DNA of 64,000 nt from Calliphora vicina (Eukaryota; Arthropoda; Insecta; Diptera; Calliphoridae): positions 100,497,302 through 100,561,301 of the forward strand of contig NC_088783.1 in NCBI RefSeq assembly GCF_958450345.1. The letters are read 5' to 3'. The notes below the pieces were generated by a model. The model was not told where the DNA came from and searched no databases. It was given only the letters and a program-made list of their open reading frames with translations. Positions 22,183 through 33,706 of this stretch are shown here, one piece after another (the first letter of the stretch is position 1; each line of letters begins with the position of its first letter). The position numbers were made by a program, and so were the translations under genes.

Positions 22183-22604
22183 TAGAGTGTCCAAAAAAAA
22201 CCGGCAAATTTGAAAAACCGGTTTCCGGTTTAACCAAAAAGGTGTGTTTTTAAAAAAATCGGTTTTGATTATTGTCTTTTAAAAAACCGGTTAAACGGTT
22301 TCGGTTTTTGTCTTAAAAATAAAACCGGTATATATTCAATTTTTATTTAGCATTTTTGAATTTTTAAAGCTCTATCTTTATGCAATTATTTTATATCTTT
22401 TACGAAATATTGTCAAATGCTATAATTTTCTAAAAAATAAATCAATATTTTTTAAAATTGTATCAAAGTTTTTCATAAATATGTTTAATTGAGCTTTAGA
22501 AAATAACAAAACCCGGTTTGTCAAAAAACCGAAAAGTTAAAAAAACTGAAACCGGTGGAGTATACAAAGATGAAAAAACCGGTTAACCGGTTTTCGATAC
22601 TCTA
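22183..22604. mobile_element. 422-bp hAT MITE built of AACCGGTT words
   Basis: An exact 8-bp duplication GTTTTGTA lies at 22175-22182 and 22605-22612. The ends are TAGAGTGTCCAAAA and (reverse) TAGAGTATCGAAAA. ACCGGTT/AACCGGTT words occur about ten times, clustered near both ends, with an AT-only centre. No transposase is present. Confidence 0.88.
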
Positions 22605-22612
22605 GTTTTGTA

Positions 22613-23104
22613 GCAGGATTGAATAGTTGTAGAAAAAAGTAAATTTTTCTATATTTTGTGCGTTATTTACATTATGGGGATATACTAAAAATGGAGATTA
22701 GATAAAACATCATACTAAAACCATATTTTCGATTTTCATTCGAAATAAGTTCGATAAAAAGTGCCAACTCGAAACGTAGCATAGTGGAATCAGTACCAAT
22801 TTTACCATAAAGGGGATAATTGTTATGTACATTAGAGTTAATTTCAAAGATTTGGTTTGCGCGTATCTTCATTTTTTTGAAGGATTTTGCTTAAATAAAA
22901 ATAATAGCGTAATTTTTTTTGGAAATTTTTAACATTTGTTAATATGTATGTATATTTTTATAATAATTAAAAGTATTTAATAATATTAACAACAAGTTAT
23001 TAAAACAATAACAATATTAATGGAATAAACAACATATGTATGAATGTAAGTATGGATGAAAAGTAATTTCAAATAAGAAATATTTTAAATCTAAATAAAA
23101 TAAT
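22613..23104. other. Region downstream of the first YGPP gene
   Basis: No gene was seen. The sequence next to 23104 is the 3' flank of the minus-strand YGPP-repeat gene. No clear AATAAA was found in the 100 bp after its stop. Confidence 0.35.
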
Positions 23105-23926
23105 TTAATTTGAGAAAATGTTCGAGGGTAATTTACGGCCGGAGCGCCCATTATTCGAGTTTCCAAAAATGCTGGAGGGTAATGGACGACTGAAACGATT
23201 TGATTGTGGCCGCTGGTTGGAAACACGTCTGGGACGGAATGCTGTTAAACGTTCTACACGTGGAAGTGTAAGAGAAGTTTTAGCATATAATTGTTGAGAC
23301 TGGGATTGTGGACGTCTAGGGCGAAAAGCGACCACACGTTCGGGACGTGGAACAATGAAATGTCTTACGGGTTTCAGGGGTGCATTTACAATGGCTGCAG
23401 ATTGTGGCCGAATTGGGCGGAAATTAACAGCCTTGTTAGGACGTGGTGGTGTAAATTGTGTTGCAAGCGTAAGGGGTGCATTGACAATGGCTGCTGACTG
23501 GAAGTCGTTGATTTCAGGTGGTCCATAGGTAAGTTCTGGGGGTCCATAGGTTTGATCGGGTGGTCCGTATGTATCAGATGGGGGACCATAAGATAACTCT
23601 GGTAACTCTGGTGGTCCATAAGTTTCTTGGGGCTCTGGTGGTCCATAAGTATCTGCTGGAGGACCATATATAACTTCTGGTGGTCCATAAGTGAGTTCAG
23701 GTTCGGCTGCTGGTAAATATGTTGGTTCTGGCAATTCAAAAACCGGTTCAGGTTTAAAGCCAGCCGCTGGATATGGTGCTACTTCTTGTTTTGCTGGTTT
23801 TGGCAGCACAATTTTATCACTACTTGGTCCTGGAAAACGTATGCGTATCCTGTGAACTCCTGGCTCAGCCAGTGTAATAGTGCAAATAACACTTAATATT
23901 AAAACACTTGCTAATATTTTAGCCAT
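23105..23926 (-). CDS. Secreted proline-rich protein with eight YGPP repeats
   Basis: A single 273-codon frame. Residues 1-20 form a clear signal peptide (MAKILASVLILSVICTITLA), so the product is probably secreted. A Pro-rich linker contains YPAAGFKPEPVFELP (52-66) and PTYLP. Eight YGPP motifs lie between residues 80 and 137. Two copies of QSAAIVNAPL (143-152 and 175-184) follow, then Arg-rich FRPRR repeats, and the C-terminus repeats LPSSIF/LPSNIF. The YP-AG...FELP motif and YGPP array are shared with the gene at 34556-35254, so the two look paralogous. By analogy with insect YGPP/YLP-type low-complexity secreted proteins, a cuticle or eggshell role is likely but unproven. A TATA-like TATAAAATA lies ~55 bp upstream. 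The ATG is the only one that gives a signal peptide. Confidence 0.88.
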   Translation of the reverse strand: MAKILASVLILSVICTITLAEPGVHRIRIRFPGPSSDKIVLPKPAKQEVAPYPAAGFKPEPVFELPEPTYLPAAEPELTYGPPEVIYGPPADTYGPPEPQETYGPPELPELSYGPPSDTYGPPDQTYGPPELTYGPPEINDFQSAAIVNAPLTLATQFTPPRPNKAVNFRPIRPQSAAIVNAPLKPVRHFIVPRPERVVAFRPRRPQSQSQQLYAKTSLTLPRVERLTAFRPRRVSNQRPQSNRFSRPLPSSIFGNSNNGRSGRKLPSNIFSN

Positions 23927-25148
23927 TTTTTTTAAATTTATATCGTTATATTTAATTACAATTTGTAGAATTTATACAAATATTTTATATACATATGTAT
24001 GTAGGTATGTATTTCTTTAATATTTATTAACACAACACTTAAACACTATAAAAATTATTCCTCCCAGTCGTTTGAAATGTTTAAAGTAAACTGTTAGTTT
24101 GGCTTATTTCAAATTCGATTAAATACAAACTTTTTAATTAAATATTCATTGCTTTTTTTATTTAACAATGATTCTCTAACCTTCATCGACCATCAAGTTA
24201 GTCACACAATTTTGGACACTTTACCATTTAAATACCTGCTGTACATTTTGGCTTAATATACAAATTTTATTTTAGAATTTCCAATGAGTGTGTGTGGTGA
24301 ACGCGTAAATTCAAAAAAATTACAAATTGTACTTCTACTATTTATACAATTGTACTTGTATAAGAAATTCATGGTTGCAAATGTGTCGATCAGTTTTATA
24401 CGCGTAATACTTATAATAATTATGTGTTTTAATTATTCTTATAAAATTCTTATGACATTTTTAATATCCATATGCAACTAACTACTGGAACACAGTAAAC
24501 TATTTTAAAAATTAATCCTAAATAAGACATTAGAGTGTTATTTTTGTTTTGTAGTGTTATATATCACTAATTTATTATCATTACTAATTTGTTGATGGAA
24601 AAATGGCTTCTATTTACAGTGTAGAATGTGCTAAATGGCTAGTTTTTAAGGCTATAAATCACACGAAGCGGCTAAATATCGTACAGATGTTTACCAAAGT
24701 CTTTAGAAAAAATTTCAAAATCGATCAGGTCTTGTCACGCTCACTTTAAGTAGGAAGTTATAGTGATACTGCAGTAGAAGATCATTGCAAACTAATTAAG
24801 TTTCATTATTTATTATAGATAACTATGGTGGTCACTAAAGTCTTCAGTAAACATTTCAAGTCCCACTTTCAGTGACAAGAAAATTGTGTGAGCGGATCAC
24901 TATCAACTATTTAGTAACAATAGCGGCATTCTATTAAAGATAACATTAATTTAATAATTAACAAACTAAATTAAATATTTATTTCACAAATTAAAAATAA
25001 TTCAATTCAGAAAAGAACTCACACAAAATGAAAAAAAACTTCAAACTTTTATTTCATGAAAGACCTTTCTTCAGGTAAATACTACATAACATTGGGTCAG
25101 AAGTATCCATTGTCCGATTTTCAAATATTATATTGTTTTGTCTAGAAT
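23927..25148. other. Upstream region of the YGPP gene and unassigned sequence
   Basis: The first ~100 bases carry the gene's 5' flank with TATATAAAATA on the minus strand. The rest is AT-rich and unassigned; a 65-codon hydrophobic frame at 24284-24481 has no supporting feature. Confidence 0.35.
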
Positions 25149-26521
25149 CAGTGTTGCCAAAACTTTAAGACCATATCCCACCGGATTACAATTAAAATAA
25201 CGCCAGAAACCACTAAATCTTTAAATAAAACCACTGATTAAAACCGCTAAATTTTTATTAAACGAGTTATCAAGCAAAACTGTTTTAAAAACAAAAATAA
25301 TTAAATTTTAAATTAAAATGTGTGCCAAAAACGTTATGTATGTATATACTAAAATTAATTAAGATCAATCCACTGAAAATTGTCTGGACAACCAAATTGT
25401 TCCAAATATGGAATAACATTTTTTTTGTTTTATTGAAATATATTTTTTATTGAAAAACTATCTATTTTTGACAAAATGTCTCGGTATTTAGAAGCAAAAA
25501 GTAAAAAAATTACCTTAGAATCAATTACCAATAGAATCAACAGCGATATACAAAAATGTACAACACATTGTTGTCTTATTTCTGATTCCTTTTCAGACAT
25601 ACACTTAGTCGCAAAACTCTACATACGATATCGACATTTCATTTAATTTGCGAATAATTTTATATTTAATGTTTAATCTTTGAAAATGACCACTTGTAAA
25701 TATTTACCAGGGTACACTTTGCATCACTGCAATACATTTTTTTAAAAAACTATGGTCACTCTTTGTTAAAATTGAAATCATTTCAATATTCTACATATGA
25801 AGCGTTGCAAAAGTCTACATACGACTTTTACTTCTATACAAAATTATTATGATAAAGCCGTTAATTTCACAATTGATCAGTTGATTTATATTTATAGTAG
25901 CTGCGTGAGTGAGATTTGGTGTTAATTTTTTTTAATTGTAATACAATGAATCTCAAAATGCCGAAAATATAGGAAATATCCGCCGACATCGGAACATTAG
26001 TTGTCAAATAAAGGAAAATTTACGGCAAATGTGGGGGAAATCATTAGTTTGTCAAAATCTAGAGTCCAAACTATTCATAGGAACTATAAACGTTTTGATA
26101 GATATGAAAGTTTGTCACGAACAGGATGTCCATTAAAGTTTGATGAAATGTTAAGGTGTAAAATTTGAAGAGAAGTCCTAGAAATTCCAGAATGAACAAA
26201 AATATATCAAAAAGGTTATGGAATTGATGTCGATGCAGATACAATTAACCGCTTCTTTAAAAAAACTGGACTTCAGTCGTGCATGGCCAGATAAAAACCG
26301 ATCATTAGTCGCAAAACTCTACATACGATTTAATTTTTTCAATACTTTTCCATTTAAATTATCCTATGTTTCGGGAAAGGATTATTTTTGCAGAATAATG
26401 TTAGTTTAACCGTTTTGGATACGATGGTATTGAAGAAATTAAATCGTATGTAAAAAATATTTTGCAGCTAGAAAAACCACTTAGCGGTTTTTTCCGAAAA
26501 ACCGCCGTTTTGGCAACACTG
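25149..26521. mobile_element. hAT-like element with CAGTGTTGCCAAAAC ends
   Basis: The ends CAGTGTTGCCAAAAC (left) and the same word in reverse (right) make a 15-bp inverted repeat. AACCGC and AAACCACT words recur near both ends (25205-25260 and 26475-26510), like the subterminal words of the other hAT MITEs here. No 8-bp duplication can be read at the flanks, probably through decay. A Tc1-like relic occupies the middle. Confidence 0.65.
25602..26468 (+). mobile_element. Tc1-like relic with transposase HTH
   Basis: CACTTAGTCGCAAAACTCTA near 25602 and a decayed reverse copy near 26440-26468 are the probable ends; further copies of GCAAAACTCTACATACGA lie near 25805 and 26311. On the plus strand, 26013-26160 encodes a Tc1-type helix-turn-helix region: VGEIISLSKSRVQTIHRNYK, then YESLSRTGCP. 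Stops follow and the DDE domain is missing. Confidence 0.6.
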
Positions 26522-26889
26522 TTCCTTTAAATATAATTTGTTTCTCGCTTCAGAAGCATTTCCTCTAGTCCCCTTTCACACTAGATGCCAGAGGTAACGT
26601 CGGGTTAAGGAGATGAAAATTTGAAATGCTGTTTTGTTGTTGGGCAAGAGTAGTGTTTATAAAAAACCGACTTTTTAAAAAACCGGTTTGTCGGTTAACC
26701 GACATCGAAAAAACCGGTTAACCGTCATATATGTGTAGAAAACATAAAATGTCCAATAAAGTATAAACAGCTTTAAATTTTTTTAATTTTTAGTAGTCAG
26801 GAATGGTTAATATTAAATAACTATAAATATACAAAAGAAAATTTTTTATTGTTCTCCTAAGCAGTTTGGTATTGAAAATCAGCAAAATC

Positions 26890-28026
26890 GGTTCAGTGGA
26901 ACCAGAGTTATGAACCAAAATCTAAGGCAACCTAAAAAAAAACTTGATAATTTTAAAATTGTTTTTGTTATTTGTGCAAATATATTGCAGATAATACCAT
27001 AAAATTTTACACACGTTTTTTTATGTTAAAAGGACTAAATCTGGTAAAAATTATAAGAATCGGTTCATGATTTCTCCTAGCCCCCATACAAATTTCTTCC
27101 CGAAATATGGTTCTATGGTCTGTAAATTCCAACAAAATTGCAGTATCCACACAAAATTCCGGAAAAATAATGTTCGTGCTTAAAAAGTTCATAACACCAA
27201 ATTATTTGTGGATCGGCCCATATTTGACCATAGCCCCCATATAAAGTTCGCTTCCGAAAATCACTTAAATAAGCATAAATGTCTTATAAATTTCGCTATT
27301 AAGTTGAAATTCGTCACAAATAGTCCCCATATATACCAAAATCTCTATACCTAATTCTATGAAGATCGGCCCATATAAGGACCACTTCCGAAAAACACAT
27401 TAACCTACATAAATATCTAAAAAATATCAATATCAAAACGAAATTTAACACAAATCTCTAATATATATTTAGAAATCATACTACAGGATTTTGTGAATAT
27501 CGGTCCATATTTGACCATAGCTCCCATATAAGGTCCAGTTCCGAAAATCACTAAAATCCTCATAAATTTCTTACAAATATAGTTATTAGGTTGAAATTCG
27601 AAACAAATTTGTTCAATATATACAAAAATCGATGTACAAATTTTACGATGATAGGTCCAATAATTGGTTATAGCTCCCATATAAGTTCAACAACCCAATA
27701 TTTTGAAATTTGTCTAAATATATTTGTATACCCTTTTTTATACTCTGTTTCTTCACTTGAGGTTAAAAAGGAAAAATGTTGATCCAAACTTATTAAGTAA
27801 TTATTAGGTATATAAATTGTTAAATTGTCTTACGTTCTAATAGGAATTTCAATTTCAAATTACTGAATTAGATAAAAATTTTTTGTACTTTTGAAATAAA
27901 ATATCTTCTGCGTAAACTAGTCTTTCTAACAATTGTTAAGTATATTATTTCAGTTGTTATACCATCATATTTAGATGGAGGGTATTTAAGATTCGGCACG
28001 GCCGAATATAGTACTCTTACTTGTTT
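26890..28026 (-). mobile_element. mini-me/DINE-1-like element with internal tandem repeats
   Basis: On the reverse strand it begins AAGTAAGAGTACTATATTCG followed by the hairpin ATTCGGC...GCCGAAT, as in the copies at 47404, 53792, 60822 and 61608. The interior repeats a degenerate unit of roughly 160 bp containing CCATAGCTCCCATATAAG and GATCGGCCCATAT, at least five times. It has no GTCT microsatellite, unlike the other copies, so it belongs to a different subfamily. Confidence 0.6.
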
Positions 28027-28559
28027 AATTAAATATTTGATCATTTTTAAATTTATTTTAAACTCGACTTTCTGATATGAAACAGAAAATGTTACAAGTC
28101 CCAAAAAAGGACCTATAAGATGCAAACGCACTTCTTCTTAGCTGTGATTATTTGTCATTATAAAAAAACTCCATTATAAGATTTCAAAAATATTTCAAAT
28201 AGTGGATTTTAGAACGTTTAGTGTCTCTCCTGTAATATTTCTGAAAAGCTAAAGAAATGATTAATAAATTAAAATTTTATGAACAAAACACACTAATGCA
28301 GTCAAATTTATTAAAAGAAGGTATGTATGTACATCGAATTCAATTTAACGTTTGGTAAAATCATCACTAAGTTTTTAATTAATCATTAGTAAGATTTAGC
28401 GTAAACTTATAGAATTATGCGGAATTGAATTTTAATTTTTAATATTTTCATTATGTGAAATTTATTCTGTAAAAGTTTTCAAGTAAACTCATCGTCCTGT
28501 ACTATTTAGAATCATTGTAATTCTTAAAATTATTAATTTAAAGAGGTTTGTATTGTAAA

Positions 28560-29231
28560 TAGGGTTTTTAATTTCCCGACCTTTTTTGATTCCCGGGAAT
28601 CGGGAAATTTTTTTCAACATTCCCGGGTACCCGGCTATTCCCGAAATATATAATGATACTGTAAATTAGGAATAGTATAGCCAAATTTCATATAAAAACT
28701 TAGTGTTATAATTATTAAATATCAGAGCTTCAAATTAATTAATAAAATTTGAGATTAATTCACTAAAATCTTAATCCGTAATTAAAAAATGTCAGCCTTT
28801 CATTCCATAAATCCTATCATAATATTTAATTTTTTAGATTCATTCCAAAGCCTTTGTTTTAAATTTTAAAGTTAATTAATAACAGGATTTATTCGAATTC
28901 TGAATGATTAAATTTTTGTTAAATCAAATCATTTACAAAATTAATTGAAAAAATTGTCTTAAACCTTTTTTTTGTACTAGATTCTAATTGAAGAAAAATT
29001 TTATCATTTAATAAATTTTTGAAGCTATTTTGTTATGGATTTGAAGAAGAAATTTAAAGAAATTATAATGATTCAATAAGAAATAAATTCTATAAATAAT
29101 GAATTCTCTTTTTAAATTTTCATACGAAAAACTCCAAATATTCCCGACTAAAAATCCCGGGAATCGGGTAGTGAAAAATTGGCAATATTCCCGGGAAATT
29201 TGTACCGGGAATTCCCGGGATAAAAACCCTA
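28560..29231. mobile_element. 672-bp hAT MITE with CCCGGGAAT words
   Basis: The ends TAGGGTTTTTAATTTCCCG and (reverse) TAGGGTTTTTATCCCGGG are flanked by ATTGTAAA and ATTGTAAT, a 7-of-8 match. CCCGGGAATC/GATTCCCGGG words crowd the first 90 and last 90 bp. The centre is AT-only and non-coding. It is nested inside the 2.8-kb hAT element. Confidence 0.85.
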
Positions 29232-29498
29232 ATTGTAATTAGCAGTTTAGGTTTCAAATCAGAACAATAATGTGTATACAATGAATATTAAAAATGCACA
29301 AAAACGTGGGATTTATTAATTTTAGTCCCAAATTTCAAAAACCGGGTATCCGAGTGATTAAAACCGGATAAACGTTAACCGAAAATCAACATTTTAAATT
29401 AACCGGTTCGTAAAAAATCGAGATTTTTTCGGTTAACCGGTTTATAAACACAAGGCAAGAGACTTGCGCAACTAAATTGCCTAGTGTGAAAGGAGTCT

Positions 29499-30034
29499 AA
29501 CAGCCGCTAGCTTTTTTACATGGTTTTAATGTTGACAGACTAACAAAATAACCTTATTAAGTTATGGACAACTATTGCTCCTATTATTTTGAACACAGCT
29601 ATCATATGAACATGTTGCATAATAAAATGAATTATATACTTTACTGAAAATACTTTATTATAATCAAATTATATTTGTTTTTTATAACTTCGTAATTTTG
29701 AAATATGAAAATTATTTGTTCAGTTTGAAAATAAAATTTGTACAAAATATATCAAAATACTTTTGTGTCCGTTATAATTATCATAGAACATATACAAGGT
29801 GGTGCAAAAGTAAACTTCCGATGTTTTTTGGCTGTAATTAAAAAAAAATTAAAATCTTTGATTCTTCTTGTGGATTATTTTTATTTGGTCTTTTAATTTT
29901 TTTACATCAAGTCGAGAATATGAATATGTCATATTCTATTTTTCTCCATTAAATTTATAGTTTCAGACGTATATCATCCGGTTCGTGTCTAACGAATTTT
30001 TTCTCTATTTATCGGAAATACCCAGATTTTGTGC
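29499..30034. other. Unassigned sequence with a possible mariner end
   Basis: TACAAGGTGGTGCAAAAGTA near 29797 looks like a mariner terminal repeat, but no partner end was found. A ~58-bp block at 29937-29995 (containing TTTCAGACGTATATCATCCG) recurs at 32711-32768, which marks a dispersed repeat of unknown type. Confidence 0.4.
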
Positions 30035-31198
30035 AGTCAAAATAATAGCACCATCGTAAGAAATTGTCGAAAATATCGCCATAAAATTATAATTAAAAAC
30101 AAAAAAATTTATTTTACTATTCTAATGTTTTTTAGTAACAAAAAAAGTGGTGTATGTGAGCTCTAGTTTAAAAAATTATGATTTCTGAAAATACAAATTA
30201 GCTTAATTGAGAATAAAACTATTTATAGATATTTTGAAATGGTTTTAAAAAACATTGCGTTTAAATAAAAAAATAAATTTTAGGTTGCGAAACCGCTTAT
30301 GGCTTTTAATCATAACACTCTTGGCCCACCGTTTCGAAAATCAGGCATTTATGTTCTGCACGGTGGTCAAAAGTGACGACTAGTGTTGCAGTTATTCGCT
30401 GACCATTACAAGAACAAAATTTAAATTATTTAAATACTACAAAAGTTTCACCAATAACATTATAGCATCCTCTATTAAAAGTAAAATTTCCAAAGTCGCA
30501 TTACCATTTGGTCAAATAATTAAACAAATTATATTGTTTGATATCAGACTTCTATAGAATGTCCTCCGAATCCAATTTCAACCAAAATTTATAATATATT
30601 CATCTTATCTTACAAACATACAGATTTTAAAATTATAGTTTGATTGTGGTTTTTCTATTATAACATACGAAGAATATATTGAATAAGTGGAATAAATAAT
30701 TCAATCTTATATGATCAAATGCTTGATAAAATCATACTCAGATATAAATCAAAGAAATTATGTCCATATGAGTGATCAATGGAATGATAAACTGATATAA
30801 ATTTGGGTTTCAAACTAAAAGGTCAATGTTTTACATATTTTTGTTGCTCTTGGTTGTTAAAGTTGGAATTAACCGCTATCCCTTTGTATAACAAAATATT
30901 ATTTTTCAAAAAATAAAGAAGTTGAAGAGCTACAAGAAAAGAATAAAGTTGGTGTTTTTACTTACGGAAGATTTTATATTAAAAAAGGTGCAGTGATACT
31001 GAACAGTGTAATTGAAGAAGATCACTTATTAAGAACAGTGATACAATAATTAAATAAACGTAACCCAGTAAGCTCAATTCGAACCTTTGAGCAACAAATT
31101 TGGCCTACTCACATATTAGGCAAATTTTTCGGATTGTCAAAATAGACAGTCCTCAAACAACTATGAATGTCGTGGTGCTATTATTTTGACCGCAGCTG
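30035..31198. mobile_element. Decayed Tc1-like element (ends only)
   Basis: The left TGCAGTCAAAATAATAGCAC and right, in reverse, TGCGGTCAAAATAATAGCAC are inverted; on the right CAGCTG abuts TA. The left terminal few bases are lost. The interior is AT-rich and I could not read a transposase. Confidence 0.55.
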
Positions 31199-31199
31199 T

Positions 31200-31443
31200 A
31201 CATCGTTGCAATGGATATTGAAATATCTATCATTAGATATCCATATTGTCTATATTAATGACTTAGTAATTCAGATATAGATCAAAAATAGGTCAAAAAT
31301 CGAGGTTGTCCCTGTTTTTTGCTCATATCTCCGTTATTTATGGACGGATTTTCTTGATTTTAAATAGGAAACTTCTCGAAAGCATGTCTGACAAAATTAT
31401 TGAAGATTTGGATCACGAAGATATCTGGGGTCTTCAGAAGTAA
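31200..31443 (+). mobile_element. mini-me/DINE-1-like fragment
   Basis: It carries the core of the family (AAATATCTATCATTAGATAT, GAGGTTGTCC, TTCTCGAAAGCATGTCTGAC, GATATCTGGGGTCTTCAGAA) and stops just before the GTCT microsatellite position. Both ends are truncated. Confidence 0.7.
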
Positions 31444-32650
31444 ATTTTTCAAAAAATATTTAAAAATACTCCTGCTATTCCAACAATGACAAATTGTATG
31501 TCAAAAGAACAAGAAGAGTTGTAAAATATTTTGTATTATCTTTATTTTAATCTGTAGGGATCAAAAGATGTCAAAAATGTTTTTTTAAAATGTTTATCCT
31601 TTAATATCCTTTAATTGCTAATAAATTCCTTTTAAAAAAATAGTGCGTTAAAGACCCAAATATTCTATACTAAATGTCAAAATTTCATCCTTTATATAAA
31701 GGTCAAATTAAAATATAAAAAAAAATGTTATTAGTATACAAACAAGTTTTATTAAGAAAAGTGCATGTTTATAAACTACACCACCATAGTGGGGGAGGTA
31801 TAATGGGTTAATGCTGTTGTTTGCAAAATACAAAAAGATTGTCCCAACCCACACCTTAAAGTATACCAATCTGCTCAGGATAATTTTCTGAGTCGACTAA
31901 GCGATGTCCATCTGTCCGTCCATCCATGTAAACCTTGTAATCAAACTACAGGTCGCAGGTTTAAAGATAATTCGACAAAATTTGACACAATCCTTTATAT
32001 TGCACCAAGGACAAACGCTATTGAATTTGGTTAGAATCAGCCCCCATACAATTGGCCTATTTGAAAATAGTTAAGCTCTCGTAAATATCTTAATTATAAA
32101 CATATTCAAACCAAATTCAGCACAATTAAGTTTTATGTAAGTTTTATGAACTCTCACGACCAAATTTCGTGACGATCGGTCAATAATATTCCATAGCTCC
32201 CATATAAGCAACATTCTCGAAAATTTCATTAATATACATAAATCTCTGAAATATGTCAGTATCCAAACAAAATTCAACACAAATATGTTTCATATATTCG
32301 CAATTCATTCCACCAAATTTTGTGACGATTGGTCCATAATTTGTCATAGCTCCCATATAAGGCCCACTAGGTAGTTAAGATAGAAGGATGAAATTTTAGC
32401 ATGTGGTATTCAATATTTGTATCTTTAACTCACTATTTTTTTAAAAAAAAATTGCTGGAAATCTAAAAGGATATTCAAGGATAAAAATTTGAAAGGACAT
32501 TTTGTGATCCTTACAAGATCTTTTGATCCTTACAGGATAAAATAAAAATAATACGAAATATTTTACAACTCTTCTTGATCATTTGACACCAAATTTGACA
32601 TAGTAAGATGATGAGAAGTATTTTAAAACTTTTTTTTAAAAATTTACTCC
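31444..32650 (-). mobile_element. Inverted-repeat composite around a mini-me-like core
   Basis: The sequence at 31490-31700 (containing CAAGAAGAGTTGTAAAATAT and GTCAAAATTTCATCC) recurs in reverse at 32388-32620. Between the arms, 31790-32385 is a minus-strand mini-me-like core with CCATAGCTCCCATATAAG units and the AGTCGACTAAGCGATGTCC tail. Either the core inserted into a fold-back element or the arms belong to it. Confidence 0.5.
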
Positions 32651-32867
32651 TCTGACAATTTAAAGTCCTTTTAAAAGGAAACAGGATCACGAAATGAAAA
32701 ACTGAAAACGCATTTTTCTCCATTTAATTTATTGTTTCAGACGTATATCATCCGTTTCGTGTCTAATATTGAGTGTCGTACGGTGTAATTGATTGAAAGG
32801 TTAATATTTCTTAAAGAAAACTTTACTTATAGAAGAAATAGAGATTAATTAACGATCTTATATTATA

Positions 32868-33180
32868 CTAGTTGATCGCCCCGGCTTCGCCCGGTAGCAT
32901 TTACTAATGTTAGTTCTTCAAGTTTTTCCAACCCACGTACACCAGCCTGTTCTTATTTATTTGCAAATAAAATATCTAAATTTGTACTGCATACTTTAGG
33001 GAGCTTTTTTAATAAAGTTGACTGGACTCACAAAAAAAAAATTTCCGAGTTTTACCCGGAATTCTTTACAAACCATCTCCTGAAAATTTCGAATCGAATA
33101 AAAAAAAATCAGCCAAATCGCTCCAGCCGTTCTCACGTGATGACATTACATACATGGACCATTTCATTTTTATATATGTA
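32868..33180 (-). mobile_element. Short non-autonomous Helitron
   Basis: Read on the minus strand it ends in a GC-rich hairpin (CCGGGCGAAGCCGGGG) followed by CAACTAG against T, the Helitron CTRR terminus. Its 5' part is ATATATAAAAATGAAATGG, GAGAACGGCTGGAGCGATTT. There is no Rep/helicase coding sequence and it is only ~310 bp long. Confidence 0.65.
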
Positions 33181-33706
33181 CTAGCTAAAACCCGGTGTGC
33201 TTCGCTACCCGTACCGTAAAGATTTACAATATATTTACCCCCATTTTCTCAATCTCTGGTTATTTTTTATCGTGACGATAAACTGACGGTTCTCTAAAAA
33301 AAAAAATGTTAATTAGAGGTTTATCATTACGAAAAACGATAACCAGATATTTAGAAAATGGGGGTTAGTCTATCTGAAATTAGTTTCTGTTAATGTGAAA
33401 AACATGGATTTTCTAGATTTAGTCCGCAAATTTGCAAAGACTGACCTTGATTTTTAAAAAAAAATTGAAAAAAATTTGGGAAAACTTTTTTAAAAAAAAT
33501 TGGAAAAAACTTTTTAAAAAAAAGTTGGTAAAATTGTTTTGAAAAATTTTGGAAAAAAAAAATTATAAAACAATTTGGAAAAAAATTTAAAAAAAATTTT
33601 AATTTTGTTTAACTAAAAATATTTAAAAAAATTTATTTTAAAGTATAATTTGGTGAAGTGTATATAAGATTTGGCACAGTCGAATATAGCTCTCTTACTT
33701 GTTTTT
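33181..33706 (-). mobile_element. Helitron end joined to a mini-me 5' end
   Basis: CTAGCTAAAACCCGGTGTGC at 33181 is another minus-strand Helitron 3' terminus, abutting the previous element. Near 33240-33360 a short palindrome pairs CCCCCATTTTCTCAATCTCT with its near-reverse; the same word recurs near 55070. From about 33420 the DNA is the A/T-only body of a mini-me copy, ending at the hairpin and CTCTCTTACTTG word (33690-33706). Confidence 0.5.

Larger units (their letters stand above)
26651..29453. mobile_element. 2.8-kb hAT-type element with AACCGGTT ends
   Basis: An exact 8-bp duplication GGCAAGAG lies at 26643-26650 and 29454-29461. The ends are TAGTGTTTATAAA and (reverse) TTGTGTTTATAAA, with AACCGGTT, GGTTAACCG and AAACCGG words inside each end. 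Most of the interior is other repeats: a minus-strand mini-me-like block (to 28026) and a nested CCCGGG-type MITE. No hAT transposase was seen, so it is non-autonomous. Confidence 0.85.
26567..29498. mobile_element. Small MITE (about 121 bp) split by a hAT element
   Basis: Without the nested hAT element, about 121 bp remain, with ends AGTCCCCTTTCACACTAG and (reverse) AGACTCCTTTCACACTAG. No target duplication could be read. This is the outermost layer of a three-level nest. Confidence 0.65.

Noticed and set aside
23291..23739. Frames inside the first YGPP gene (plus-strand 68 codons, minus-strand 117 codons)
   Set aside because: They are repeat-driven shadows lacking a signal peptide or any domain.
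24284..24481. 65-codon hydrophobic frame upstream of the first YGPP gene
   Set aside because: No signal, homology or promoter supports it; typical of AT-rich DNA.
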